From: JAHCIE01 sp034431435
Lineage (GTDB): Bacteria > Chloroflexota > Anaerolineae > Epilineales > JAHCIE01
DNA: 64,000 nucleotides
Reading direction: 5' to 3'
Assembly: GCA_034431435.1 (NCBI GenBank)
Contig: DAOUDG010000089.1
Location: forward strand, 1 to 64,000
Shown here piece by piece: positions 33,733-42,376 of this stretch. The notes beneath the pieces are model-generated. The model was not told the origin of the DNA and ran no database searches. It saw nothing but the letters and a program-made list of their open reading frames with translations. Position numbers and translations under genes: made by a program. The first letter of the stretch is position 1. Each line of letters opens with the position of its first letter.

Positions 33733-34182
33733 TCAGCGCGAGGAGCGTGTGCGGGCCTGGGGTCGTGCGGCTGGCTGCTGAGGCTGAACCTGCGGCTGGC
33801 GCGGCTGAACCTGAGGCTGCTGGGGCTGCTGGGGCTGAACCTGGGGCTGCTGGGGCTGGACCTTGGGTAGCTGCGACGGCGTTGGCGTCGCAGCAGGGCG
33901 CGGCGTCGCCGCGGGTTGCGACGGCGTGGTGGGCCGAGACTGGCGGCGCTCCTGGCGGGCTGGAGGCTGCGTGGGGATGGCCGTCGGCGCGGCGGCGGGG
34001 CTGAGTGGGGCGTCGGGCGCGGCGAGGGCGTCTGCCTGTAGGGCGGTCTGAGCGTCGCTACCGGCCAGGATGCCAAAGCCGCCCACGGCCAGGCCGACCG
34101 ACAGGGCGACGAGGGAGGTCTTGGCGACCAGAAGCGCGTTCTTGTTCTTGGGGCGGCGCGCCCTGCGTGTGGGTTCAGGCAT
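33733..34182 (-). CDS. Membrane-anchored Pro/Gln-rich low-complexity protein
   Basis: This protein of 149 residues has a basic cytoplasmic start (MPEPTRRARRPKNKN), one hydrophobic helix at about 18-40, then a disordered tail. The tail repeats QPQVQPQQP-like units with Ala/Pro/Thr stretches and ends in a basic TRSSR. No enzymatic motif is visible. It may act as an extended envelope linker. It is encoded directly upstream of the ferric-reductase-like gene and probably in one transcript with it. Confidence 0.62.
   Translation of the reverse strand: MPEPTRRARRPKNKNALLVAKTSLVALSVGLAVGGFGILAGSDAQTALQADALAAPDAPLSPAAAPTAIPTQPPARQERRQSRPTTPSQPAATPRPAATPTPSQLPKVQPQQPQVQPQQPQQPQVQPRQPQVQPQQPAARPQARTRSSR
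33770..33863 (-). repeat. CTGGGGCTG-type coding repeat (PQQPQVQ)
   Basis: Tandem, slightly degenerate 9- to 21-base units on the plus strand (GGGGCTGCTGGGGCTG, GGCTGAACCTG) encode the QPQVQPQQP tail of the protein on the minus strand. It is a simple-sequence tract, not a CRISPR. Confidence 0.6.
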
Positions 34183-34339
34183 GGGTCAATCTCCCGCGCC
34201 GCTCGGAGTCCGAGGGAACGCTGCCGCGAGGAGCAGCCGGTGAGACGGCGCACGGGAGATGATATACGGCGCGGCTGAGATGCTGCTGAGAGCGGGCTTA
34301 GAGAAGCGTAAGAGGGCGAAGGGTGACCGAAGAGAGCCA

Positions 34340-34390
34340 AGGGCGGAGGGCCAGGGACCGATCCAGAAGGTCCTCTTGGCCCTCCGCCCT
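34340..34390. terminator. Strong hairpin after the C39-like peptidase gene
   Basis: Perfect 14-bp arms AGGGCGGAGGGCCA (34340-34353) and its complement (34377-34390) enclose a second small GGACC/GGTCC stem. Flanking GACCGAAG and CGGTCCTTCGTC motifs are those of the GACGAAGGACC family. It lies 17 bases beyond the stop codon of the minus-strand gene. Confidence 0.62.
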
Positions 34391-34406
34391 CGGTCCTTCG
34401 TCTGTG

Positions 34407-35531
34407 CTAGAGTCCCGGCAAGGTTGCCAGCCGCTCGGCGGCCTCGGTTGCCTGGGAGTCGGCGTCGATGGCACGCTGGTAGGCCGCGCGGGCCTCGCCC
34501 AGGCGGCCCAGGCCGCGCAAGGCCTCGGCCTTCTGGAGCCACAGCGCGCTGCTGGTCCCGCCGCCGAAGCCGCTGTCGCGCCCGCCGATGCTGCCGCCGC
34601 GAGCGATGGCCGTCTCGACAGCGTCCAGCGCCTCCTGGTAGCGCCCAACCTTGTTGAGGAGCTTGATGCGCGTCGCGCTGGTGTTGGATGAGCCGCCTGG
34701 GCCACCGATGCCGGGGCCGCTGCGCCCGCTGGGGGAGCGGTCGAGGGTGTCCAGAGCCTCCTGGTAGCGTTCGGCGCCGGTCAGGGCCTCCACGAGGCGA
34801 CTCCAGGCCTGGCGGTCGTCGGGCTGCTCGGCGACCGCAGCGCGCACGTCGGGCAGGGCGCGGCTGTACATGCCCACGTCGCTCCAGTCGTTGCCGAGGA
34901 TGGCGGCTACCAGGGGCGCTTGCTCAGGGCGGTAGATGGGGAGGTAGCGGTTCCAACTGTAGCCCAGTTGTTCCCAGCGCGCGTCGAAGCTGGCGTAGGG
35001 GATGGCGAGGTTGGGGCCAAGTAGCGAGTCGTTGACGTAGAAGACACCGACTTTGTCGTCGTAGCCCTGCACCACCCGAAAGTGGCCGACCCGGTAGGAC
35101 TCGCTGACGTACTGCAGTACGATGACGGGGATGTCGTTGGCGACGAGGGCCTTGATGATGTCATCGTTGCCGTTGATGCGTGGTTTCGTCGCCAGGCCAA
35201 ACCTGGCTACGTAGGGGGCGATGACCTGCCAGCCCATGCCGCGACTCTCGGCGTAGGGGCGCAACACCTGGCGCGCGGCCTCCTGCGAGACGTCGAAGCC
35301 GTAGTAGCTCAGCACCGATACAACCGAGGCCGGACCGCAGTTGTTGAGAGTCTGGACGCTGTGCTTGAGCTGGCCGATGAAGTAGCGGGCAGGAGCCTCG
35401 CGGGGCGTGATCCCCGCCTCCTCGGCGCTCCGATCGTAAGCGGGGCTTGCCCACACCGGCGACGCGCCCACCATGAGTAGCAGCGCGGTCGCCACGGTCA
35501 ACAGCCAGGTCAGGCCACGTAGTCGAGGCAT
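34407..35531 (-). CDS. Secreted C39-like cysteine peptidase with C-terminal TPR repeats
   Basis: The signal peptide (about residues 1-28, ending SPVWA) is followed by a papain-like C39-type domain. Cys65 lies in TLNNCGPASV, His150 in YRVGHFRVVQGYDD, and Asn167-Asp168 complete the triad region. TPR-like repeats occupy about residues 195-374, interrupted by a Gly/Ser-rich SGRSGPGIGGPGG segment. I prefer ATG at 35531 because AGGAAGG precedes it and it gives a clean signal peptide; ATG at 35555 overlaps the stop of the previous gene. It probably processes or tethers a cell-surface substrate. Confidence 0.78.
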   Translation of the reverse strand: MPRLRGLTWLLTVATALLLMVGASPVWASPAYDRSAEEAGITPREAPARYFIGQLKHSVQTLNNCGPASVVSVLSYYGFDVSQEAARQVLRPYAESRGMGWQVIAPYVARFGLATKPRINGNDDIIKALVANDIPVIVLQYVSESYRVGHFRVVQGYDDKVGVFYVNDSLLGPNLAIPYASFDARWEQLGYSWNRYLPIYRPEQAPLVAAILGNDWSDVGMYSRALPDVRAAVAEQPDDRQAWSRLVEALTGAERYQEALDTLDRSPSGRSGPGIGGPGGSSNTSATRIKLLNKVGRYQEALDAVETAIARGGSIGGRDSGFGGGTSSALWLQKAEALRGLGRLGEARAAYQRAIDADSQATEAAERLATLPGL

Positions 35532-35551
35532 GCGTCTATCCTTCCTAAGAG

Positions 35552-36427
35552 TCATGGCTCAATCGACAGGCCACTCAGTTCCATGTGGATGAGCCGCGCG
35601 ACTGTCTCCACGGTCTCCACGCCATACTCGAAACTCGGTTGGTCGTTCGTCAGGATGACGAGGGTGTAGGGCGCGCCGTCGGGTGGCACGAGGTAGCCTA
35701 CGCTGTTGATCCACCAGCCCTCCTCAGCCCAGTACCAGCCGTCTTTCAGCCCCAGCTGCGCGCCGTCGGGCAGCGCGTCGGGCAGGCCGGCGGTCACGCC
35801 CCAGCGTTGGTCGAGGGCCTCGATGTTGCCCATCAGTGTCAGCGCCGCTACCTGACCGTTGACGTCGAGGGCGTCGCCCTCGATCAGCTTCGCCAACAGC
35901 AACGCCAGCGCGCGCGGGGTGGCCGTCGAAGCGCCCCAGTAACCCTCGGCGTCCGGCTCGATGTCGGTCACGCCCACCGAGCGCAGATACGCGCTCACGC
36001 CAACAGCTCCGCCGACCGCGTTCCACAGCCGGTCGGCGGCGGCGTTGTCGCTGAGGGAGATCATGGCCCACAGGTCTTCGGCCTCGGCATCGCTCAGCGT
36101 GCGGCCCTCGTCGGCGACTTGTCGCAGCAGGGTCAGCATGATCGGCGTCTTGGCCACGCTCGCCAGGTAGAAAGACGTGTTGCCCGCCGTCGCGAAGACC
36201 ACGGCGCGGTCGGGCACGGCCACGCCGACGCCTACCAGCCCTGCCCGGGTGGCGAGGTAGTCGGCCGCCGCCGGCGACAGGGTGGCCAGGGGGGCATCGC
36301 GCAGGCGCAGCGCGCGGCGCGGGTTGGGTAGGGGGTCGGCATGGGCCGGGGCCACCGGGGCGAGGAAGAGGCAGGTGAAGGTGGCGATGAGGGCAGCCAG
36401 GGCGACCAGGCGAGACAGCAACGGCAC
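35552..36427 (-). CDS. Class A beta-lactamase-fold serine hydrolase
   Basis: This secreted protein of 291 residues has a signal peptide ending near APAHA (about residue 30). The SxxK motif is Ser90-Val-Ala-Lys93, the SDN motif is 126-128, and the third KTG box is altered to KDG (LKDGWYW). That change argues against an efficient antibiotic beta-lactamase and for a DD-peptidase-like or non-lactamase role in cell-wall turnover. GTG at 36427 has an AGGA site and gives a proper signal peptide. The C39-like gene overlaps its end (ATGA). Confidence 0.8.
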   Translation of the reverse strand: MPLLSRLVALAALIATFTCLFLAPVAPAHADPLPNPRRALRLRDAPLATLSPAAADYLATRAGLVGVGVAVPDRAVVFATAGNTSFYLASVAKTPIMLTLLRQVADEGRTLSDAEAEDLWAMISLSDNAAADRLWNAVGGAVGVSAYLRSVGVTDIEPDAEGYWGASTATPRALALLLAKLIEGDALDVNGQVAALTLMGNIEALDQRWGVTAGLPDALPDGAQLGLKDGWYWAEEGWWINSVGYLVPPDGAPYTLVILTNDQPSFEYGVETVETVARLIHMELSGLSIEP

Positions 36428-36481
36428 AGGGCTATTCCTCAGCGGATGGGGCGCGTCAAGGGCGCTACCGTGTCTAACCAT

Positions 36482-36770
36482 TATAGGGGATATGGCGGGC
36501 CAAAGGAGGCATGCGGGTAAGAGGGAGCTAAGAGAATGTGGCGCGTCGGTGGTCGGTGGTCAGCCGGCCGATACATCCATCCTCGCGCGCGGTGCGTCTT
36601 TCCTGGCAATGACCGCCTCGCCACCCCCAGGCGACAGAGAAAGGAGATCGCTCTTCCTTGCTGCCCGTCCCAACCATCGTTAGCCCGGCTGGAAAGCGCC
36701 CGTAGACATCAGTTCGCGTAACCTGTCACCGACCCTTGGATCCGCTTGAACCGAAGGAAGGATATGCACC
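36482..36770. other. Divergent intergenic region before the DUF4331 gene
   Basis: There is no supported gene. A minus-strand TATAAT at 36480-36485 lies about 55 bases upstream of the beta-lactamase-fold gene but has no good -35. A CGGTGGTCGGTGGTC tract at about 36547 is a half-copy of the ACCACCGAC repeat family. The plus-strand ribosome site AAGGAAGGA precedes the ATG at 36771. Confidence 0.45.
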
Positions 36771-38174
36771 ATGAAGAAGCTCGTTCTTCTGCTGGGCCTG
36801 ATCGCCACGGCTCTGGTCCTTTCCGTCATGCTTGGCCCCCAGGGCAGCCTGGCCTCCAGCCACCGCGAAGCGCCCGCCATCTCCCAGGACCCCGCCGCCG
36901 ACACCACCGACGTCTACTTCTTCCGCAGCCCCGATGCGCCGGACACCGTGTCCATCGTTACCAACTGGTATCCGGTCCAGATTGGCTACGGCGGACCCAA
37001 CTTCTACCGCTTTGCCGATGACGTCTTGTACGAGATTCACATCGACAGCGACGGCGACTCCCTCGACGACTTCACCTACCAGTTCAGCTTCCGCACCCAG
37101 TTCGGCGCGCCGGGCAACCCCTTCGGCAATCGCACTTTCCTCTACAACACCGGCCCCATCACCAGCCTGGACGACACCGACTTCAACGTTCCGCAGACCA
37201 TGACCGTCAACCGACTCGTCTGGAACATGGTGGGCAACCGCCGCTACGCGACGCCCACCCTCCTGGCCCGCGACCTCAGGCTGCCGCCCGTCAACGTGGG
37301 CAAGAACTCCTTGCCCAATTATGACGCCGTGGCCGATCAGGCCATCTATAGCCTGCCCGGCGGCGTCAAGGTCTTTGCGGGCCAGAAGGATGATCCCTTC
37401 TTTGTCGACCTCGGCGCGGTGTTCGACCTGCTCCAGGTCACCAACCCTGGCCGGGATGCCCTGGCCGGCGTCAATGTCTCGACCATTGCCCTGCAAGTGC
37501 CCATTGCCTCCATCCGCACCAGCGACAAGGTCATCGGCGTGTGGGCTTCGTCCAGCCGCCAGGCCATGAGCATCTTCGGCGACTATGGCCTGGACCAGAC
37601 CGACGCGGACAAGGCTGCCCCCGACAGACTCGAGGCCAAGGGGCCGCGTTCGCCCTACCGCCAGGTCTCGCGGCTGGGCATGCCCCTGGTCAACGAGGCC
37701 GTCATCGGCCTGCGCGACAAGGATCGCTTCAATGCCTCGCAGCCCAACAATGACGGCCAGTTCCTGAGCTGGGTCACCAACTCACACCTGGCCGAGCTGC
37801 TCAACCTCCTCTACAACGTCGGCGCGCCGACCACCAACCGCCAGGACCTGGTTACGGTGTTCCTGACCGGGGTGCCCGGCCTCAACCAACCCGCGAATGT
37901 CAGGCCCGCCGAGATGCTGCGCCTCAACGTCGAGACCGCCGCGACGGCCATCGGCGGCGGCAGCCGCCTGGGAGTGCTGGGTGGCGACACCGGTGGCTTC
38001 CCCAACGGCCGACGCCTTAGCGACGACGTTGTAGACATCGCCTTGCAGGTTGTCGGCGGCGCGCTGCTCGGTAACCCCAACAGTGCGGGTCTCGGCGATG
38101 GCGTCAACGCCAACGACCGGCCCTTCCGCGACACCTTCCCGTACCTGGCCTCGCCCTATTCAGGCAACCCGTAG
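36771..38174 (+). CDS. Secreted DUF4331 family protein
   Basis: This is a 467-residue exported protein. The signal peptide (about residues 1-28) is followed by ASSHREAPAISQDPAADTTDVYFF, the hallmark start of DUF4331. Other landmarks are WASSSRQAMS, SRLGMPLVNEAVI and a C-terminal FPNGRRLSDDVVDIALQV with DTFPYLASPY. The repeated Asp-rich segments could bind calcium. No enzymatic activity is established for the family. It is followed by TPR and NicO-type transporter genes, a grouping that suggests an extracellular metal- or surface-linked system. Confidence 0.85.
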   Translation: MKKLVLLLGLIATALVLSVMLGPQGSLASSHREAPAISQDPAADTTDVYFFRSPDAPDTVSIVTNWYPVQIGYGGPNFYRFADDVLYEIHIDSDGDSLDDFTYQFSFRTQFGAPGNPFGNRTFLYNTGPITSLDDTDFNVPQTMTVNRLVWNMVGNRRYATPTLLARDLRLPPVNVGKNSLPNYDAVADQAIYSLPGGVKVFAGQKDDPFFVDLGAVFDLLQVTNPGRDALAGVNVSTIALQVPIASIRTSDKVIGVWASSSRQAMSIFGDYGLDQTDADKAAPDRLEAKGPRSPYRQVSRLGMPLVNEAVIGLRDKDRFNASQPNNDGQFLSWVTNSHLAELLNLLYNVGAPTTNRQDLVTVFLTGVPGLNQPANVRPAEMLRLNVETAATAIGGGSRLGVLGGDTGGFPNGRRLSDDVVDIALQVVGGALLGNPNSAGLGDGVNANDRPFRDTFPYLASPYSGNP

Positions 38175-38183
38175 GACGACGAC

Positions 38184-38230
38184 CGACCGTCTACCACCGA
38201 CGACCAACCACCGTCGGTGGTAGACGGTCG
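38184..38230. terminator. 18-bp palindrome between the DUF4331 and TPR genes
   Basis: The perfect arms CGACCGTCTACCACCGAC (38184-38201) and its complement (38213-38230) have an 11-base loop that itself contains GACCAACCACC. It sits between two same-strand genes and so may partly terminate transcription after the DUF4331 gene. It has no T-tract. Confidence 0.58.
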
Positions 38231-38256
38231 ATGGTCCGCTATCGGCGGAGGATGTC

Positions 38257-39615
38257 ATGACCATCCGCACCCGCTTTCTCATGCTCGGCCTGAGCCTGGT
38301 TGTCGTCCTGGCGGCTACCGCCCTCGATGGCCGCGGCCTGCTGGCCCAGGCGCGCGCCCGCTGGCAGAGCCAGGATGCGACCAGCCTGCTGACCGTCGCC
38401 AACCCGCGCGCCAGCGACATCGAGCGCCAGGTGACCGCCCTCCAGGAGCGGCTGCGTCAGTCGCCCGACGACCCGCGCCTGCTGACGGCGCTGGGCGGGG
38501 CGTACCTCCAGCGCGCCCGCGACACCGGTGACGTCTCGTACTACGCCCGCGCCGAGCTGGCCCTGCGCCACGCCGTGGATCGCCAGCCCGACAACGTGGA
38601 TGCCCTGACGCAGTTGGGTGTTCTGGCCCTGGCGCGCCACCAGTTCCATGCGGCGCGGAACCTGGCCGAGCAAGCGCAGGCGCTCAACCCCGACCGCGCC
38701 CTGATCTATGGCGTGCTTGGCGATGCCCTGGTCGAACTGGGCGAGTACCCCCAGGCGGTGGCGATCGTACAGCGCATGGTCGATTTACGCCCCGACCTTA
38801 GCTCCTACGCCCGCGTGTCCTACCTGCGGGAGTTACATGGCGACATTCCCGGCGCGGTCGATGCCATGCAGCGCGCCGTCCGCGCGGGTGGCCCGGCCGC
38901 CGAGAATGCCGCCTGGTCCCAGACCCAGCTGGCGCTGCTCTACTTCAATCAAGGCGACCTTGTGCGCGCCGAGGCCGAACTACGCGCGACGCTGTCGCTT
39001 CACGGCGGCTACATCCCGGCTCAGGTAGCCCTGGCCCGCGTCCACGCGGCTCGCGGCGAGTGGGAGCCGGCGCTGCTACTGCTGCGTCACGCCGTCGAGG
39101 TCATGCCCCTGCCGGAGTACGCCATCTTGCTGGGGGATGTGTACCGCGCGGCGGACCGCCCCGACGAGGCGGCTGCCCAGGATGCTCTGGTGCGGGCGAT
39201 GGCCCAGCTGCAACGGACGGGCGGCATGGCCGTAGACCTGGAGATGGCCCTGTTCGAGGCCGACCACGGCGGCGAGCCAACCGCCGTCATGGCCCAGGCC
39301 CGCCAGGCTTACCTCGACCGCCCCAGTATCCACGGCGCCGATGCTCTGGCCTGGGCCTTATACCGCGCGGGCCGTCTCGATGAGGCGCGGCTGTACAGCC
39401 AGCAGGCCCTACGCCTGGGAACCCGCGACGCCTTGCTCCACTATCACGCGGGCATGATTGCCCTGGCGGCCGGTGATCGCGTCGCTGCCCGCCAGAGCCT
39501 CGACGCGGCCTTGAGCATCAACCCGTATTTCTCGCTTTCCCACGCTGCGGAGGCGCGGGCGGCCCTGAATCAGTTGGGGGCGGCCGCGCCCGCCCCCCAG
39601 GAGAGTGGGTCATGA
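38257..39615 (+). CDS. Exported TPR repeat protein
   Basis: This protein of 452 residues has an N-terminal hydrophobic signal or anchor (LMLGLSLVVVLAATALDG, about residues 8-25). At least seven TPR-like helix pairs follow, with ALGGAYLQRARDTG, LTQLGVLALARHQF and LAWALYRAGRLDEARLY as clear units. It has no catalytic motif, so it is likely a scaffold. Its stop overlaps the start of the NicO-type transporter gene by four bases, which links their translation. Confidence 0.8.
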   Translation: MTIRTRFLMLGLSLVVVLAATALDGRGLLAQARARWQSQDATSLLTVANPRASDIERQVTALQERLRQSPDDPRLLTALGGAYLQRARDTGDVSYYARAELALRHAVDRQPDNVDALTQLGVLALARHQFHAARNLAEQAQALNPDRALIYGVLGDALVELGEYPQAVAIVQRMVDLRPDLSSYARVSYLRELHGDIPGAVDAMQRAVRAGGPAAENAAWSQTQLALLYFNQGDLVRAEAELRATLSLHGGYIPAQVALARVHAARGEWEPALLLLRHAVEVMPLPEYAILLGDVYRAADRPDEAAAQDALVRAMAQLQRTGGMAVDLEMALFEADHGGEPTAVMAQARQAYLDRPSIHGADALAWALYRAGRLDEARLYSQQALRLGTRDALLHYHAGMIALAAGDRVAARQSLDAALSINPYFSLSHAAEARAALNQLGAAAPAPQESGS

Positions 39616-41165
39616 CACATCGCCGACCGCGCCGGGTCTCGCGGTGGCTGGCTGGCGTGGCTGCGCTGTTGCTGCTGCTCGGCCTGCCCGTCGTCGCCTC
39701 GGCGCACCCGCTAGGCAATTTCTCTACCAACCGCTACAGCCGCCTGGAAGTGGGTGAGGGTGGCCTGCGCGTCGTCTACATCCTGGACCTGGCCGAGATT
39801 CCCGCCTTCCAGGAGATACAGGCCGTGGTTGATACCGACCGCGACGGCCAGGTAAGCGACCCCGAGGCCGGGGCCTACGCCGCCCGCAAGGCCGACGACC
39901 TGCGCCTCAACCTGTTCGTGTCTGTCGATGGCGCGCCTGTCGCCCTGACGACCGCCACCCATCAGCTCGAACTCCTGGCAGGCCAGGGTGGTCTCAAGAC
40001 GTTGCGCCTGACCGCCACCTACAGCGCGCCCCTCACGGGCGGCGGGGTCCTGGTCTACCGCGACGACAACTATCCCGACCGACTCGGCTGGAAGGAGATC
40101 GTGGCGCGGGCCGCCGACGGCGCGGAGCTTCAGTCAACCAGCGTCCCTACCCAGGATGTCAGCCACGAACTGCGGAGCTACCCGGAGGATATGCTGACCA
40201 GCCCGCTCGACGTGCGCGAGGCGCGGCTACGCTTCGCCCTCGGCGTAGGCAAGGCGGGCGCGACCGACACGCCGCGCGCCGTCCCCATTGCCAGGCCCCA
40301 GGATGCTCTGGCCGAACTGGTAAGCCGCCGCGAGTTGAGCGCGCCAGTCATCTTGCTGTCCCTGGCCGTCGCCCTTATGCTCGGCGCGGTCCATGCCCTC
40401 TCGCCCGGCCACGGCAAGACGATGGTGGCCGCCTATCTCGTCGGGTCGCGTGGCACATGGCGGCACGCTGTCTTCCTGGGCGCGACGGTCACGCTGACCC
40501 ACACGTCGGGCGTGTTCGCCCTCGGGCTGGTCACTCTCTACGCCCAGCGCTACATCCTGCCCGAGCAGCTCTACCCGTGGCTCAGCCTGATGTCTGGTCT
40601 GCTCGTCGTAGGCATTGGGGTCAGCCTGGTCGCTACCCGCCTGCGGGCGGCGCTCCGGACGACGACTGATGACCGACGGCCGACGAGCGACCATGACCAC
40701 GACCATACCCATGACCACGACCATACCCACGACCATACCCACGACCATGACCATGCACACGACCACGACCACCATCATGGGCCGGGCGGCCACACGCACC
40801 TGCCGCCAGAACATGTCACCTGGCGCGGTTTGCTGGCTCTGGGTATTTCTGGCGGCCTGCTGCCCTGCCCCTCGGCCCTGGTCGTGCTGCTAAGCGCCAT
40901 CTCCCTGCACCGCGTCGGCTTCGGCCTGCTGCTGATTCTCGCATTCAGCCTCGGCCTGGCGGGAGTGCTGGTCGCCATCGGGCTGGCCCTGGTGTACGCG
41001 GGGCGCTTCGTCGCACGGCGGCGCATCGGCGGTCCCGCCCTGCGCCTGCTACCCGCCGCGAGCGCGGCGGTCGTGACCCTGGTCGGCCTGGCCATTACCG
41101 CCCAGGCCCTGGTGCAGGTCGGCGTCTGGCAAGGGACGCCCATGCTGGCCTGGCTCAACTTCTAG
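39612..41165 (+). CDS. NicO-type nickel/cobalt transporter with secreted N-terminal domain and His-rich loop
   Basis: This is a 517-residue membrane protein. A signal peptide is followed by an extracytoplasmic domain beginning AHPLGNFSTNRYSRLEVG, then a six-helix transporter core with HALSPGHGKTMVAAYLVG (the metal-binding HxxxGHGK region of RcnA/NicO proteins) and a second GGLLPCPSALVVL segment. Between them a cytoplasmic loop is almost pure His/Asp with Thr (residues about 360-395). It probably exports or imports Ni/Co or a similar divalent metal. The DNA just before the His tract resembles the intergenic palindromes. Confidence 0.85.
   Translation: MTHRRPRRVSRWLAGVAALLLLLGLPVVASAHPLGNFSTNRYSRLEVGEGGLRVVYILDLAEIPAFQEIQAVVDTDRDGQVSDPEAGAYAARKADDLRLNLFVSVDGAPVALTTATHQLELLAGQGGLKTLRLTATYSAPLTGGGVLVYRDDNYPDRLGWKEIVARAADGAELQSTSVPTQDVSHELRSYPEDMLTSPLDVREARLRFALGVGKAGATDTPRAVPIARPQDALAELVSRRELSAPVILLSLAVALMLGAVHALSPGHGKTMVAAYLVGSRGTWRHAVFLGATVTLTHTSGVFALGLVTLYAQRYILPEQLYPWLSLMSGLLVVGIGVSLVATRLRAALRTTTDDRRPTSDHDHDHTHDHDHTHDHTHDHDHAHDHDHHHGPGGHTHLPPEHVTWRGLLALGISGGLLPCPSALVVLLSAISLHRVGFGLLLILAFSLGLAGVLVAIGLALVYAGRFVARRRIGGPALRLLPAASAAVVTLVGLAITAQALVQVGVWQGTPMLAWLNF
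40690..40790 (+). repeat. CAT/GACCAC hexamer repeat encoding His-Asp tract
   Basis: Tandem GACCAT, GACCAC and ACCCAT-like units encode the alternating HDHT/HDHD loop of the transporter. The tract is degenerate and in frame. It is a coding microsatellite, not a CRISPR. Confidence 0.7.
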
Positions 41166-41174
41166 GGGGCAACG

Positions 41175-41222
41175 CACGACGACCGACGAACGAGCGCCAC
41201 CGCCCGTTAGTCGGTCGTCGTG
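41175..41222. terminator. Bidirectional hairpin between the NicO and DUF937 genes
   Basis: The arms CACGACGACCGAC (41175-41187) and its complement (41210-41222) pair perfectly, with further AACG/CGTT pairing toward the loop and AAC/GTT outside. It separates two convergent genes and belongs to the GACGACCGAC family. Confidence 0.62.
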
Positions 41223-41238
41223 TGTTCGTCAACTCCGC

Positions 41239-42222
41239 CTATGCGCCGACGGCCTCCTTGATGGCAGCCAGCGCGGCCGCTTCTTGCTCGCTGACCAGCT
41301 TCCCGCCGAAGCCCAGGAAGCCGCCCTCCTTGGCCGCCTCCGCCACCTTCGTCCCCAGCGTGACCAGGAACTCGCGATAGCCGCCCGCCTGCTCCGGGGT
41401 CTTGGCGACCACCGCCGCCACACCGGCCTTGATGGTCGCGATGGCCTTATCGTCGTCGCTGTCCTTCACGGCTGCCTGTACCTGGCCGTCGTCCCACTTC
41501 GGCAGCAAGTCTACGTAGGAGATGTCGCCCGTGGCCGCCTCGGCGTCGTTGATGACCTTCGCCGCCGCCCCCAATTCCTGTACGCTGCCGCTATAGCCCG
41601 ACGGCGAAGCGCCCATCACCAGGCCAATGACGGCCAGTGGCGCGCCGCTCACCGCTGCCATCTCCTCCTCCGAGAAGCGGCCGCGGATGGAATCCACCAG
41701 GTCGGACTTCTTCCAGGCATCCTGGATCAGGTCCACGGTCGGCCCACCCTGGGCCATGAACTCCTGGGACTGGGTTTGCAGCAGATTCGCCACGCCCGCG
41801 CCATCCAGGTTCTGCTCCGTCGACACCTTCTTGAGTTGATTGAGTAGCAGCGGCATCGCCACGCCGACCAGTAACCCAGGGTTGATGCCGATGGCGTTGC
41901 CAATCGTCTTGAGGATGGTGCCCTGGTTGCTACCCAACGCCAGGTCGACAAAGTGATCCAGAAGCTGGCTGGACTGGGGCGAATTCACGGTATCCTTCAG
42001 CAGCGCCACGGTATCGTCGTTGACCGCCGCTGGCAGCAGCTTCATCAGGGACTCCTGACCCTGCGGCGTGGCGGTGGACCTGGCGAGGCCGCTTTCCAAC
42101 AGCGGCGTGATAATCTGAAGACCCTGGGTCGTCAGCTCCGGGCTGAGACCCAGCAGGCGGCCGATGGCGCTCGCCGCGTCCGGCGTTAGCGAGCCAATAA
42201 CAGAGTCAAGCAGGGTAGGCAT
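41239..42222 (-). CDS. DUF937-type cytoplasmic protein
   Basis: This is a soluble protein of 327 residues. The first half matches the DUF937 pattern of helices with PQGQESLMKLLP and alternating GINPGLLVGVAMPLLLNQLKK segments. The second half has GGYREFLVTLGTKVAEAAKEGGFLGFGG, a Gly/Ala-rich stretch often seen in these proteins. No enzyme activity is known for the family. ATG at 42222 is set by AAAGGAG 8 bases upstream; an in-frame extension lacks a ribosome site. It is convergent with the NicO gene. Confidence 0.7.
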   Translation of the reverse strand: MPTLLDSVIGSLTPDAASAIGRLLGLSPELTTQGLQIITPLLESGLARSTATPQGQESLMKLLPAAVNDDTVALLKDTVNSPQSSQLLDHFVDLALGSNQGTILKTIGNAIGINPGLLVGVAMPLLLNQLKKVSTEQNLDGAGVANLLQTQSQEFMAQGGPTVDLIQDAWKKSDLVDSIRGRFSEEEMAAVSGAPLAVIGLVMGASPSGYSGSVQELGAAAKVINDAEAATGDISYVDLLPKWDDGQVQAAVKDSDDDKAIATIKAGVAAVVAKTPEQAGGYREFLVTLGTKVAEAAKEGGFLGFGGKLVSEQEAAALAAIKEAVGA

Positions 42223-42376
42223 GAGGCAACTCCTTTGACACCGATTGTTGAGAACCAGCCTCATCCGCCTGGGCAATGATTGTGAGGCTGCTTACTTGAA
42301 GTATAGGCAAGATTCCCGCACAGGGAAGAGGCGTGCCACGCCGCCATGTCGTCGGTCAGTGGTTGGTGGTCGGCCG

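Noticed and set aside
33770..33863. CRISPR-like repeat tract
   Set aside because: The tandem units encode a PQQPQVQ tail and have no spacers.
35552..36427. Antibiotic-resistance beta-lactamase
   Set aside because: The fold and SxxK/SDN motifs fit, but the KTG box reads KDG, so a resistance function is not supported.
40690..40790. CRISPR-like short repeats
   Set aside because: The units are 6 bases long, in frame, and encode a His/Asp tract; there are no spacers.
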